From the NCBI GenBank assembly GCA_040381535.1, contig JBEIHF010000002.1, positions 51,374 to 115,373 on the forward strand: a DNA stretch of 64,000 nucleotides, read 5' to 3'. The notes below the pieces were generated by a model. The model made no database searches, was not told the origin of the DNA, and saw nothing but the letters and a program-made list of their open reading frames with translations. Below, piece after piece: positions 24,524 through 35,157 of this stretch. Within the stretch, counting starts at the first letter, position 1. Each line of letters starts with the position of its first letter. The DNA is from Micavibrio_A sp040381535 (lineage in GTDB: Bacteria; Pseudomonadota; Alphaproteobacteria; Micavibrionales; Micavibrionaceae). A program made the translations under genes and the position numbers.

Positions 24524-26668
24524 TTAGCGAACGCTAAAAGATATGGGTTGGAGACGGTGAACCGGAGCGCCGTCTTTATATATGACGACAGCCAGTTTCT
24601 GGGGGCCTTTCGCGACAGGCCAGAGATAACGTGGTTCGTTCGTGCGCCCAAGAATATTTCCGTTCAGAATCCATTCCACCTCTTCGCCGCTGTTCAATCC
24701 TGCAATCTCGAAACGGAATTTTTGATGACCCGCAGGGATACGCGGATCGTACGCCATCCTTAAACCATGTGTGGGGCGGATTAGTTCCCGCGAAATATCT
24801 TTTTCTGTGGAAATAATTTCCGGTGCAAGATTATGAGAAAAATATTCCGTACGCTTGGGGCAGGTGCCGTCCGTTGCCGCGGGGCGCGTGCAGATATCGG
24901 CCTCGATCAGGGACGGCGATAAATACAAATCATTCGCGTCACGGTTTTTGTTCAGCACTTGGAATATCGAACGCATAGCAAGCGCGGGACCGGTGGAGCC
25001 CGTGACATCCTTCATCGGCGCACGGTCCAGATTTCCCATCCAGATACCGACTGTGTAGCGATCATTGTACGCTACCGCCCACGCATCACGGTAATCGGTG
25101 GATGTGCCCGTTTTCGCTGCCGTGCGGTGCGGGAAATTCAAAATGGAATCATTGCCGAATTCTAAAGCACGCGCGCGGGGATCGGAGAGTATATTGCCGA
25201 TCAGCGATGCGGTTTCATCGCTGTAGATGCGTTTTGATTTGGTAGGGGTATTGTCGTTCATCAGGAATTGCAGGGGACGCGTGTTGCCGCGGTTGGCCAG
25301 CGCGGCATAGGCGCGAGTGAGCTCATACAAAGTGACTTCACCGTTTCCTAGCGCGAGGCCTTCATCATAGACAGATGCATCGCGCGTCAGGCTTTCGAAG
25401 CCAAGATCATGAAGCGAGGAAAGGAAGCGATCCACGCCGACATAATTGACGGTAAGAATGGCGGGGATGTTGAGAGAGTTGCCCAAGGCTTCGCGCAGCG
25501 TGAGCGGCCCATAATTCATGTTGGAATAGTTGCGGAACCTGTGAAGGCCCGCGCCCACGGCTTCGGCCATCGGCGCATCGTTAAGCATGGTGGCGGCGTT
25601 CCAGCCTTTTTCGAGCGCGTTGGCATAAAGGAAAGGTTTCAACGTCGATCCTGGTTGGCGCGGGGAGAGCACGGGATCGATATCGCCAGCTTTGGTGTTC
25701 TTGTCGCGCGCACCTGCAACCACCCACGCAAGGATATGGCCGTTGCTGTGATCTATAATAAGTGCCGCGCCATTCGTGACGTTTTTGGATGAAAGTTTTT
25801 TTAGGCGGGAATCGAGAATATCTTGTACCTGTGTCTGCAACGTGCCGTCGATCGTGGTACGCACCACATCACGGGAAGTTTGCGTTTTGGTGAATCGCAC
25901 GAAATGCCGCGCCTCCACCGGCAGAGACGGCTTTTGAATATCGAGCGTTTCAAGATTATACTGCGCGAGTTTATCCGCATTCATCAATCCTTTGGCAAGG
26001 CGGTCCATCGGCCCCGTGATTTTTTCGGGTGATCTGTAAAGATCATAGGCGGAAGGGGCACGGGCGAGGACAGCGAGCGCCAGTGTTTCGCGCGTGGAGA
26101 GCGTTTCCAGATCGCGGTTGAAATAATAGCGCGCGGCCTGCGTCACCCCGCGCCGTCCTGAAGCATAAGGGATCTGGTTCAGATAAAATTCCAGTATCGC
26201 GGGTTTTTGCGCATCGCGTTCCAGCAATGTCGCCTCGATGCCCTCCAGCCATTTGGACCAGAGATTGCGGGGGCGGGAGTTTATCATCCGTACGACCTGT
26301 TCCGTGATGGTGCTGGCCCCGCGCGTGTTATGGCGCTTTGTGATCGTTTGATACAAGGCCGCGCCGCGCGCCTTCCAGTCCACGCCGTCATGGTCGTAGA
26401 ATTTACGGTCTTCGGAATACAGAAAAGTTTTTACGAGGAAGTCCGGCATATTGTAGAGCGCGCGTGTGTCGCGGTAGTTCCAAGGCGTTTGATAGGTCAC
26501 GGAAAGCGCGTTGCCATTTCTGTCGGTCACGGGGATATTTTGCGAATCCGCGATAATCCGGTCAAAGCTCTGCGTGACGGGCTTTAAACAAATAACTGTC
26601 GCACCTGCGAAGATCGCGACGCAGGCGATAAAAAGGACAGAAAGCTGTTTAAGGCGCTTCTTTAACAA
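24524..26668 (-). CDS. pbpC: Penicillin-binding protein 1C
   Basis: A bifunctional class A cell-wall synthase. After an N-terminal membrane helix come the GT51 glycosyltransferase domain (catalytic glutamate in YSEDRKFYDHDG; RGASTITEQVVR), the transpeptidase domain (SxxK serine in QPGSTLKPFLY; KTGTSTDYRDAW) and the C-terminal PbpC domain (about 620-714). The frame is open to 26725, but a TTG at 26668 has AAGGGAG six bases upstream and puts the membrane helix at the N-terminus, so I prefer it. That start overlaps the end of the alpha-2-macroglobulin gene by 20 bases, the usual linked pair. Confidence 0.93.
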   Translation of the reverse strand: MLKKRLKQLSVLFIACVAIFAGATVICLKPVTQSFDRIIADSQNIPVTDRNGNALSVTYQTPWNYRDTRALYNMPDFLVKTFLYSEDRKFYDHDGVDWKARGAALYQTITKRHNTRGASTITEQVVRMINSRPRNLWSKWLEGIEATLLERDAQKPAILEFYLNQIPYASGRRGVTQAARYYFNRDLETLSTRETLALAVLARAPSAYDLYRSPEKITGPMDRLAKGLMNADKLAQYNLETLDIQKPSLPVEARHFVRFTKTQTSRDVVRTTIDGTLQTQVQDILDSRLKKLSSKNVTNGAALIIDHSNGHILAWVVAGARDKNTKAGDIDPVLSPRQPGSTLKPFLYANALEKGWNAATMLNDAPMAEAVGAGLHRFRNYSNMNYGPLTLREALGNSLNIPAILTVNYVGVDRFLSSLHDLGFESLTRDASVYDEGLALGNGEVTLYELTRAYAALANRGNTRPLQFLMNDNTPTKSKRIYSDETASLIGNILSDPRARALEFGNDSILNFPHRTAAKTGTSTDYRDAWAVAYNDRYTVGIWMGNLDRAPMKDVTGSTGPALAMRSIFQVLNKNRDANDLYLSPSLIEADICTRPAATDGTCPKRTEYFSHNLAPEIISTEKDISRELIRPTHGLRMAYDPRIPAGHQKFRFEIAGLNSGEEVEWILNGNILGRTNEPRYLWPVAKGPQKLAVVIYKDGAPVHRLQPISFSVR

Positions 26669-29600
26669 CCAGTTCTCCCTTGGCACCCATGCCAAACACA
26701 TCGGCATCGTACATTTCCTCAGCACGGGTCGGCGGTGCGGCGAATGTGCCTGTCGCTACGGCTTGTGCGAGATAGGAAAGATGGTAGTTGCCGGGCGTTA
26801 GGTAATCCGAATAAAAACGTGCGGAATCATAACGCAGTTCCTTGTGGTAGAAGCTCCAGCGCGCTACGGCATATTCCTTCCAGTCCGTAAATTTGAACCA
26901 GTAGGAACCGCCCGATTCATCGAACAGGCCTTGATTTGCATCGACGGTAGAGGCGGTCTCCAGATCGCGATTGACGGTTTCAAGACCGCCGGGTAGCGGA
27001 TCATTCACCACCACGAAATTGCGTGCGCTGAGCAAGGACAAGTACAGATCGACCTTCACCAGATCGCCGCGTTTGATCGAGACGGGGGATTTGGCGAGTT
27101 CCCATTTGCCGTTTTTCTTGATGGAGTATTCGCGGCGGATATCCATGCCCGCATTTACCGAATCTTTCGGATTTTTTTTGGCATAGGTCAGACGCGTGTT
27201 GTAATACAAACGTCCCGAGCCTTCCTTGGTGAGGTTAAGCGTGGCTTTTTTGCCTGCATCGCCTTCTTCCAGAGGTTTCATCAGTGTCACAGGTTTATCT
27301 TTGACATCCGCGAACATCACATCACCGAAGGATTTTACACCGAACGCGGTGGAGACTTTCATATCGGGTTCTTCGTTCTCGTACATCTTCGCGTAATCGA
27401 TCAAGGCCTGCATGCAGAAAAGATTTTCCTGCGTGTTTTCGAAATGATCGCGGTTTTCACGGGTTTGCGTGATCATCCGCACCAGTTTCATCGGTTTTTC
27501 TGCAACCATTTCTTTGTCGTCATAGGCAATAAGGGCAGAGACGGCGGCGCAATTGTCACGCAAAGGCGTGGCCAGAATGCGTTCCCATCCATCGTCATAG
27601 GTGTCTTTGAACGAGAATTTCCCGCCTGACTCATTGCCTGAAGACAAGATCATCCCGAGCGTGTCGCGCGCGGCCTTTTGCGTTTCGGGGAAAGATGCCG
27701 CGGCGGTCATGTAATGCGTTTTGCCGAACAGATTCATGTTTTTCACATGGTCCTTGAAGCGCAGCACATCGTCCTTGGTCAATTTGCCCGTGTCTTTGAG
27801 CGCGGCCAGAATGACAGCCCGCACGGTGGCTTTCATGCCGTCTTGATAAAAGTCCGGCGCGGCGTCCTTACGCAGGAATTCCAGCAGGTATTTGTGCAGG
27901 TTGGTTTCGATATTGACGGGCACTTTATAACCCGCCTGTTTTAACCATCGGAACGCCATGGCTGTGTAGGCCGACAGATAGGGATCGACATATTGATCTT
28001 CCGCCGTGTAATACGCCATGCCGCCGTTCGGGGCTTGGAATGAGGCCGCCATTTCCAAGGTGAGTTGCGGCAGCATATCGGTATCATCCCATTTGGTTTT
28101 TTCATCCAAGTAAGGTTTCAGATTGTTGAAATGCGACGCCATCACGGCTTTGCTGATGCGTTGTTCCCAGCAGAAATAGGGATAATCGCGCATAAAGTTG
28201 AATGTGCCATCGAGGCTCGCAATGACGGACGGTGAAAGCGCAACGCTGACCTCGCCCGTATCGGTGAAGATATCGTCGGGAACGGCAATGCTCTCGGAGA
28301 CTTTCTCATCCGTCGTCGAAGCATAATTCGCCGCGACTTCCAGAACGCGGGATTTCAGAACGGGCAGGATATGTTCCATACCGTCGGAATCTTCGGCATC
28401 ACCGGCAGCCACGTTGAACGAAATTTTGCCTTCGGGGTGGTTGCGGTCCATGGGAAGGAACGGCGTTTGCAAAGGCATAGTGATCGTGGCGCGTTTGTAG
28501 GGCTCGAGGCTGACGGTTTCTTCTTTCGTGGCCGCCTTTACATCACCATTTGCGTTGATCGTGACCTTGATGTCGCGTTTCGCATCCGTGCGGTTCATGA
28601 CTGTGAACGCCGCGTTGAAGCTATCGCCTTCGCGCACTTGGTTTGGCATGGCGGGGCGGATTTCGGTAGGGCGGTTGACTTTAAATTCCGCCGTGCCTAG
28701 ACCCATTCTATCGTTCGGCGTGGTGGCGATCGCGAGAATTTTCCAGCCTGTCAAATTGTCGGGCGCTTCGAATTCGATATGCGCCTTGCCGTCTTCGCCG
28801 ATCGGCACGGAAGGGTTCCAGTAGCTGACAAATTTAAAGAGATTGCGCATGCCAGCATCGACACCGCCGTCTCCGCCCGCATTCGCGCCTTTTTTCTCAA
28901 AATTCTGGCGGCCCATGAGGCGCGTCAGAAGCGAATAGTTGGCGACATCGAGTGAATCGAGCTCATAGAACCCGCTGAAGGGATCATAGGCTTTCTCACC
29001 CGCGCCGATCAGGTCGAACACGGATTCATCGAGCACGACCACGGCCAATTCGATGGGTTCTTTGGTGTCCATCGCGTTGGCAGGTTTGGCCTCCAACTCC
29101 ACTTTGATGGTGTCGCGTGGACGATAGACTTCTGCTTCAGCCTTTGCCGTAACTTCCATTTCCTTATAGGGATCGGAGACATCCATTTTGACGTAGCCGA
29201 CGCGGAAGGCGGGTTTGCCCATATCTACCTGACCCAGCTCGGGCGACGGCGCATCGACGCGCGGGGAGATAACGGAAACGGAAAGATAGAATCCAGGCAC
29301 ATAATCGGGTTTCACGGGCACTTCGATGACAGGCGCGGAGCCTTCGAGTTTTTGTACGTAGGAATCCAAAACACCCAGACGTTCGACGGTGATGAGCGCA
29401 TGCGCGCCCGCGAAGGGATTTTTTATAAGGAAGCGCGCGGTATCGCCGACTTTATATTCCGATTTTTCGGGCAGGATCGTGAGCATGTTTTCCTTGCCCT
29501 CGTTCCATTGCACGTAATCATCTCCGCTCACCCACAATGTTTGTTGGGATGAATGCTCATGACCCTTGGTGTCCTTGATAACAGCCGTGATGCGATATGT

Positions 29601-32498
29601 GCCGGCGGAATCAGGCGTGAAGGAACAATCCTTGGCTTCTTCGGAGGAAGAGGTCACGGCGCAGTTCGCGGTTTTTTTCCATTCCACCGTGTTGTCGGAG
29701 GTGTAGGCATTCCCCGCGCTCTTTACTTTAGCGGTGACGACTTCTTCTTTTTCAACGGTGAGGACGACAGGAACGCCCAGAACAGGTTTGCCCGCGCTAT
29801 CGACCACCAGCGTTTGCACGATAGCGGGTTTTTTGGCTTCGAATACCCATTCGGTAGGCTTGAGACCGACGAGACGGTCCACACCCGCATAATCGGCGCG
29901 CGCTGCGTTGGCGATGGATTTGCCGCGGTCATCGCGCACGGCGGATTCCACGACCAACTGGCCGAACAGGATTTTCTTTTCGGGAATGGTGAAGGAGGTT
30001 TTCCATTCGCCTTTGTCATCCAGCTTGTCTTCTTTTTGGAAAATGTCTTCGGAGTCCAATTCATCGGTGAAGGAATCGAAGGTAAAGCCCTGTGCCTTTG
30101 GGTCTTTGGACGTGAAGGGGCGGGATTTCAACGTGATGGTGGAGCGGATGGCGGCGGAACCATAGGCGCCGCCGGAATGCAGTTTGGCATCGGCGTTGAT
30201 ATCGAGTTTGTCGCCGACTTTGAACGCATCGCCGTTGAGTTCCGTGGTAACGCGGAACGGGGCGGGCGTGAAATCACTAACCAGAACCGAGAGCGGATAA
30301 AATTCACGCACTGTATCCGCGCCCTCGATTTTGAATGTGGCGATCAGTTTGAATTGATACCAGCCGACCGGCGCGGTTTCGGCGATTTTGTAATCGCCGC
30401 TGAGTGTGCCAAAATCATTGAGTTTTACATCTTCGATTTTTTCGACGCTTTTGCCTGTGGGGTCGGTGATTTCGAGCGCATACTTCCCATCAGAAGGCGC
30501 GATGAAGCGTTCATTGTCCTGATCGCGGACATAGATTTTGTATTGCATGGTATCGCCAGCGCGGTAAATGCCCTGAGCAGTCATGCCCCATGCTTTCATG
30601 TGACCGTATTTCTTTTCATTGTTGGCATAGATGTCGGTCGCGACATCCCACATCTGCACGCCGTATTCGTAAGTGATGGGGAGTAGGCCCATATCGTCAC
30701 CCTTGTGCACGAGCACCATCAGGCGATCATCTTCGTCTTTCCAGGATTGCATCAAGGAAAGATCAGGATCGAGTTCGGAAAGCCCCGCGAAGGTGGCAAC
30801 ACCGTTCGCATCCGTCGTGACGATGGCCGCGATAGCCTGATCGCCCGAGGGTGCCATCACCGTCATCGGCGCGTTGTATACCGTAACCGTGGCACCTTCG
30901 ACTGGCGCTCCTGTGGTAAGGTCGGTCACCCATACCGTGGATTTGAAGTGGCCGAGTTTGGCGTAGACCTGAAACGGCGTGACTTGTACAAATAATTTAT
31001 TTGCGCCTTCCCATTTTTCCACGGCAGGTTGGGTTTGCAAAAGTCCGAACAACGCGCCGCTTTTGTTGCCCAGCAATTCACGAATGCCCACAGGCACGGC
31101 GAATTGCACGTCTTCCACATCGGGCAGCGCGGTTGCGGAGGAGATGGCATCGGCAGAGCCCTCCGTATCCATCTTGTGATAGTCGATGGAGAAATTTTTC
31201 AGGTTGTTGACGTAGAGCGGCATGTCGGAATTCACGCCTTTTTCGAGCACGACATGTCTGTAGACGAGCTCATAGTTTGGTTTGCGGTGGCTGGTGGCGA
31301 AGGATAGGTTAAACGAGGGGAGTGTGCGCCCGAATTCATCGATGATCGCGCTTTGCGCCACCGCGTCCTGTCCTTTAAAGAAAGCAACGATGCGCGCCCA
31401 GAGGCCTGGCTTTGCATCGCCCGCAGCGACCACATAATCCTGAGCGGCCTTCAAACCATAGGGCAGATTGATGCGGTATTCGGCATCGAGTTGCGAGCAG
31501 TCATCATAGAGGCGTGAATATTCCTGTCCGATCTCGCCCCATGGATTGGCATCAGGATTTCCGCCGCCGAGTTCGGGCGTGATGGCGAGATGTTCTTTCA
31601 GTTGCGAACGGAACACGGGCGTGGAAAATGAAAGACTAATCACGGAGAGCGGATCGCAAGCAGATTCGGGAATTTTATCGCTGGTAGGCGTGATCAGAAT
31701 ATCGCCGCCTTCGATGCTGCGGCAGGTAAGACCGCGCACGTAAAATTCGGGGAAAGTATAAAAGGTTTTGATGTCGGAAACATCGCCTCCAGCTTCCGGC
31801 CCCGTGGCGGATACCAGACCCGCTTCTTGTTTCAAGATAAACTGTGTCGCGAGCGGCAATTCTTTTTGTGGGCTCACATACCATGTCATCCGCGCTTCTT
31901 CGTCACCGACCATCACAGGCTTGGCGGTGTCTTCCTCATCCGTGACAACCGAAACCGCGTGGCGTTCCTTTGAATTCAAATCTTCAAAATAGATATGCGA
32001 GGCTGCGGAAGATTTTGTGACGTTCTGGTTGAACCGTAGACGGAAATAGGGCGTGCCGGGCGCTTTCCATGTGGTTACATAGGCCTCGATCGTGCGTGGA
32101 CGTTGCGTGGTGAAGGTATGATCTTGCGCGGTGGCGATGCCTGCGCCGTCTTCGGCCTTGATGACGGGTTCGACATGCACGGCATATTTTGTCGAATCTA
32201 CCATCGCGGCTTGGTCGGAAAGATTGCAGGACAGCGTGGTGGTGTTTAGCCATCTCCATTGGCAATCCAGCGCGGGGGTGATGGTAATCCCGACTTCTTC
32301 GGCCATGCGCTCCATTGCCCCGATCGGCACGACGGGGCGGTTGAATTCCAGAACGATCTGGCGCATCGCCGTGACGTCTTCGCCTTCGGGTGTTATGCGC
32401 AGAATTCGCAGCTCTTTGGGTTCGTCTGAGTAAGCAGGCATGCCGCCCGCAACCATCAGGAAAGAAAACAGAATAAGACGAAGCAGCGTGCGACCCAT
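26649..32498 (-). CDS. Alpha-2-macroglobulin family protein (YfhM-like)
   Basis: A 1949-residue periplasmic protein with a signal peptide (MGRTLLRLILFSFLMVAGG). It has the bacterial macroglobulin layout of N-terminal MG/bait regions, then the central conserved NPSVPIGEDGKAHIEFEAPD and LTGWKILAIA segments. The thioester motif CWEQ starts at C1443. A C-terminal all-helical thioester domain and receptor-binding-like end follow. These proteins trap foreign proteases by covalent linkage and are thought to work with PbpC to protect and repair the wall. The extracellular-defence role is established knowledge for the family, not shown here. An overlapping pbpC follows. Confidence 0.95.
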   Translation of the reverse strand: MGRTLLRLILFSFLMVAGGMPAYSDEPKELRILRITPEGEDVTAMRQIVLEFNRPVVPIGAMERMAEEVGITITPALDCQWRWLNTTTLSCNLSDQAAMVDSTKYAVHVEPVIKAEDGAGIATAQDHTFTTQRPRTIEAYVTTWKAPGTPYFRLRFNQNVTKSSAASHIYFEDLNSKERHAVSVVTDEEDTAKPVMVGDEEARMTWYVSPQKELPLATQFILKQEAGLVSATGPEAGGDVSDIKTFYTFPEFYVRGLTCRSIEGGDILITPTSDKIPESACDPLSVISLSFSTPVFRSQLKEHLAITPELGGGNPDANPWGEIGQEYSRLYDDCSQLDAEYRINLPYGLKAAQDYVVAAGDAKPGLWARIVAFFKGQDAVAQSAIIDEFGRTLPSFNLSFATSHRKPNYELVYRHVVLEKGVNSDMPLYVNNLKNFSIDYHKMDTEGSADAISSATALPDVEDVQFAVPVGIRELLGNKSGALFGLLQTQPAVEKWEGANKLFVQVTPFQVYAKLGHFKSTVWVTDLTTGAPVEGATVTVYNAPMTVMAPSGDQAIAAIVTTDANGVATFAGLSELDPDLSLMQSWKDEDDRLMVLVHKGDDMGLLPITYEYGVQMWDVATDIYANNEKKYGHMKAWGMTAQGIYRAGDTMQYKIYVRDQDNERFIAPSDGKYALEITDPTGKSVEKIEDVKLNDFGTLSGDYKIAETAPVGWYQFKLIATFKIEGADTVREFYPLSVLVSDFTPAPFRVTTELNGDAFKVGDKLDINADAKLHSGGAYGSAAIRSTITLKSRPFTSKDPKAQGFTFDSFTDELDSEDIFQKEDKLDDKGEWKTSFTIPEKKILFGQLVVESAVRDDRGKSIANAARADYAGVDRLVGLKPTEWVFEAKKPAIVQTLVVDSAGKPVLGVPVVLTVEKEEVVTAKVKSAGNAYTSDNTVEWKKTANCAVTSSSEEAKDCSFTPDSAGTYRITAVIKDTKGHEHSSQQTLWVSGDDYVQWNEGKENMLTILPEKSEYKVGDTARFLIKNPFAGAHALITVERLGVLDSYVQKLEGSAPVIEVPVKPDYVPGFYLSVSVISPRVDAPSPELGQVDMGKPAFRVGYVKMDVSDPYKEMEVTAKAEAEVYRPRDTIKVELEAKPANAMDTKEPIELAVVVLDESVFDLIGAGEKAYDPFSGFYELDSLDVANYSLLTRLMGRQNFEKKGANAGGDGGVDAGMRNLFKFVSYWNPSVPIGEDGKAHIEFEAPDNLTGWKILAIATTPNDRMGLGTAEFKVNRPTEIRPAMPNQVREGDSFNAAFTVMNRTDAKRDIKVTINANGDVKAATKEETVSLEPYKRATITMPLQTPFLPMDRNHPEGKISFNVAAGDAEDSDGMEHILPVLKSRVLEVAANYASTTDEKVSESIAVPDDIFTDTGEVSVALSPSVIASLDGTFNFMRDYPYFCWEQRISKAVMASHFNNLKPYLDEKTKWDDTDMLPQLTLEMAASFQAPNGGMAYYTAEDQYVDPYLSAYTAMAFRWLKQAGYKVPVNIETNLHKYLLEFLRKDAAPDFYQDGMKATVRAVILAALKDTGKLTKDDVLRFKDHVKNMNLFGKTHYMTAAASFPETQKAARDTLGMILSSGNESGGKFSFKDTYDDGWERILATPLRDNCAAVSALIAYDDKEMVAEKPMKLVRMITQTRENRDHFENTQENLFCMQALIDYAKMYENEEPDMKVSTAFGVKSFGDVMFADVKDKPVTLMKPLEEGDAGKKATLNLTKEGSGRLYYNTRLTYAKKNPKDSVNAGMDIRREYSIKKNGKWELAKSPVSIKRGDLVKVDLYLSLLSARNFVVVNDPLPGGLETVNRDLETASTVDANQGLFDESGGSYWFKFTDWKEYAVARWSFYHKELRYDSARFYSDYLTPGNYHLSYLAQAVATGTFAAPPTRAEEMYDADVFGMGAKGELVVKEAP

Positions 32499-32637
32499 GG
32501 AAGACGACTTTCGGTGAAGATGTTGGTGTGAGTGTGACTATAGGAGGGATAGTTAATGGCTTCAATCGCGGCTTTAAATTTTTCCTTATGACAATAATGT
32601 GATTGAAGCGGGGAAACGGACGCTATATATAGGAAAC

Positions 32638-33093
32638 ATGACTGCAGCCTTTTCCAAAGCCGATATAGCGAAGCTCGTGAAATCCACGGCGGATTTCTGC
32701 GCCAAAGAAGGTTTGCGTTTTACGAATTCCCGCCAGCATGTTTTGGAAATCGTCGCGGGATCCAAGAAGCCGATGGGTGCCTATGACATTTTAGAAGCGC
32801 TCAAAAAATACATCGACGATCCCAAACCACCGACCGCGTACCGCGCCATCGAGTTTTTGAGGGAGCAGGGATTGGTCCACCGTATCGAGAGTTTGAATGC
32901 CTATGTTTTGTGCGACACGGACCACCGCCATGCGGGTTCACAATTCATGGTGTGCGATTCCTGCGGTACGGTGATTGAGGCGCATTTGTGCACGCTCCCT
33001 CAGGATTTGGAAAGCCACGTGAACAAGCAAGGTTTCCACCTTAAAAAATGGGACGCGGAATTGCACGGCACTTGCAGTGATTGCTCAAGATGA
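32638..33093 (+). CDS. Fur-family zinc regulator (Zur-like)
   Basis: A 151-residue metal-dependent repressor. The start at 32638 has AGGA nine bases upstream; the longer frame to 32599 lacks a site. The N-terminal winged helix includes GLRFTNSRQHVLEIVAGSKK and the Zur-typical PMGAYDILEALK. The dimerisation half has the structural zinc cysteines in VCDSCG and CSDCS and the sensory histidines in DTDHRHAGSQF. The PMGAYDIL helix favours Zur over Fur. Target genes are not evident here; it is divergent from the macroglobulin gene. Confidence 0.87.
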   Translation: MTAAFSKADIAKLVKSTADFCAKEGLRFTNSRQHVLEIVAGSKKPMGAYDILEALKKYIDDPKPPTAYRAIEFLREQGLVHRIESLNAYVLCDTDHRHAGSQFMVCDSCGTVIEAHLCTLPQDLESHVNKQGFHLKKWDAELHGTCSDCSR

Positions 33094-33185
33094 TAATGTA
33101 ATCAATACATAAGAGCTTGAAAATAAGCATTTTAGGGGCCGAATAAGGTTGAATTTCCGCTCTGAAACGGGCACTTTCTGTCCCG

Positions 33186-35024
33186 ATGAACAACGGGCAA
33201 CTCATATTAAGCGTGCAAGACGCGCTGGTCACTTTCGGAAATGTGCCGCTCTTCAAGGATTTGACCTTCAATATTCAGGCGGGCACGCGCGTTTCCCTCG
33301 TTGGCAAAAACGGCGCGGGAAAATCCACTCTTATGAACATCATCACGGGCGCGCGTGATTTGGATGACGGCGAGCGCTGGATTCTGGATGGCCTCAAAAT
33401 CGGATATTTGCAACAAGAAGTCCATTACAAGCCCGGCCAGACGGTTTACGATTTCATCTTTGAAACATTCGGCGAGGGCCATGAGGAATGGGAGCGCGAT
33501 TACAAGATCGACATGGTCGTAACGCCGCTCGACCTGCACATCGATGAACGCATGGAAGTTTTGTCGGGCGGTCAGTTGCGCCGCGCTGCACTGGCTCGCG
33601 CTTTGGTGGAAGAGCCAGATTTGTTGCTGCTCGACGAGCCGACGAACCATTTGGATTTGGTCATCATCGAATGGTTGGAAAATTACCTCAAAAATTATCA
33701 GGGTTCAATCATCTGTATTTCACATGACAGGACGTTTCTTGCCAATATTTCCAACACCATCTTCTGGCTTGACCGCGGCAGATTGAAAGTCTGTCCAAAA
33801 GGTTTCGGATATTTCGAGGAATGGTCGACACTTCTCATCGAACAAGAAGAGCGCGAACTCGCCAACCGTCAGAAATTCGTGGAAGCAGAATCTGAATGGG
33901 CTTCGCGCGGTGTAAAAGCAAGACGTAAGCGCAATGTCCGCCGCGTTGAAATGGTAAAACTCGCCCGCGAACAGTTGAAGGCTGATCTTTCATCGTTCCG
34001 CAAGATGATGGGCAAGATCAAAGTTGAGATGGTCGATGTCGAAATGACATCGCGCATCGTGTGCGAATTCTACAATGTCAGCAAAACATTCTTCGAGGAC
34101 GGCCGCGAGAAGGTGATCCTAAAAAATTTCCATCTGCGCATTCAAAAAGGTGACAAGATCGGCATTCTCGGCAAGAACGGTTCGGGCAAAACCACGTTTT
34201 TGAAAATGCTGATCGGAGAGGTGGAGCCCGACAGTGGTTCCGTCAAACGCAAGAAGGAACTGGAATTTTCCTACTTCGATCAAAAGCGCAAAGACCTTAA
34301 AGACGATTTAACCCTTTGGAAAACGCTGTGTCCCGAAGGCGGCGACCATGTGGATGTGATGGGCAAGGCGCGCCATGTGTGCGGGTATTTAAAGGACTTC
34401 CTGTTCGATCCCGCCAAGGCGCATCACGCGGTCGGTACATTATCGGGCGGGCAGAAAAACCGCCTGATGCTCGCGAAAATTCTCGCCAACCCGAAAACCT
34501 GTTTGATTCTGGACGAACCCACGAACGATCTCGACATGGACACGCTCGACATGCTCGAAGATATCATATCGCAATATAATGGCACACTGATTGTCGTATC
34601 GCACGACCGCGACTTCCTCGACCAGACGGTTACAAAAATCATCGCGTTCGAAGGCGATGGCTTGGTAGACGGGGTCGTTGGCGGTTACAGCGATTATCTT
34701 GAAAAGAAAAGAAGCGAGAAGACGGAAGAGCCTGTCATCGAGATCAAGAAGCAGCTTAAAAAGGAAGCGGAAACCAATGAAAAAGTTTCTGCCAAAAAAC
34801 TCAGCTTCAAATTGCAGCACGAACTCGACACTCTGCCCGAAAAAATGAAGTGCATGGAAACCACCATCGACCATCTGACCAATATGCTCGGCGATCCCGC
34901 TTTTTACGCGCGCGATGCGCAGGCGTTCCTCAAAACCACACACGAGCTCGAAAAACTCAAAGAAGAACTGGCTAAGGCGGAAATCCGCTGGCTCGAACTC
35001 GATGAAATGCGCAAATCCGCCTGA
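33186..35024 (+). CDS. ABC-F family ATPase (Uup-like)
   Basis: A 612-residue soluble protein with two ABC ATPase domains and no membrane part. Walker A motifs are GKNGAGKST and GKNGSGKTT, signatures LSGGQLRRAALARAL and LSGGQKNRLMLAKIL, and Walker B LLLLDEPTNHLD and CLILDEPTNDLD. The C-terminal ~80 residues form the coiled coil typical of Uup. ABC-F proteins act on the ribosome or, for Uup, in DNA/ribosome-linked processes. No good ribosome binding site precedes the ATG. Confidence 0.92.
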   Translation: MNNGQLILSVQDALVTFGNVPLFKDLTFNIQAGTRVSLVGKNGAGKSTLMNIITGARDLDDGERWILDGLKIGYLQQEVHYKPGQTVYDFIFETFGEGHEEWERDYKIDMVVTPLDLHIDERMEVLSGGQLRRAALARALVEEPDLLLLDEPTNHLDLVIIEWLENYLKNYQGSIICISHDRTFLANISNTIFWLDRGRLKVCPKGFGYFEEWSTLLIEQEERELANRQKFVEAESEWASRGVKARRKRNVRRVEMVKLAREQLKADLSSFRKMMGKIKVEMVDVEMTSRIVCEFYNVSKTFFEDGREKVILKNFHLRIQKGDKIGILGKNGSGKTTFLKMLIGEVEPDSGSVKRKKELEFSYFDQKRKDLKDDLTLWKTLCPEGGDHVDVMGKARHVCGYLKDFLFDPAKAHHAVGTLSGGQKNRLMLAKILANPKTCLILDEPTNDLDMDTLDMLEDIISQYNGTLIVVSHDRDFLDQTVTKIIAFEGDGLVDGVVGGYSDYLEKKRSEKTEEPVIEIKKQLKKEAETNEKVSAKKLSFKLQHELDTLPEKMKCMETTIDHLTNMLGDPAFYARDAQAFLKTTHELEKLKEELAKAEIRWLELDEMRKSA

Positions 35025-35040
35025 AATTCCTAGAATCTAA

Positions 35041-35063
35041 GCCCTTGAGAAAAGGGCATTTCT
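35041..35063 (+). terminator. Possible terminator after the ABC-F gene
   Basis: GCCCTT and AAGGGC form a six-base stem followed by ATTTCT. The U-tract is imperfect, so this is tentative. Confidence 0.4.
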
Positions 35064-35157
35064 CCCTAATTATGAGCCAAGGGTTCGCTGTTTTGGCGCG
35101 TATAGATCTTATATCTTCGCCTCTATAATTTATCTTATTGATATAATTGGAAAAAAC

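Noticed and set aside
24508..24530. GGAAC as a further EcfG-type promoter
   Set aside because: No CGTT or GGTT at the 16-17 base spacing, and it lies at the end of pbpC.
29553..30686. 377-codon plus-strand frame
   Set aside because: Shadow of the alpha-2-macroglobulin gene, whose domains continue through this region.
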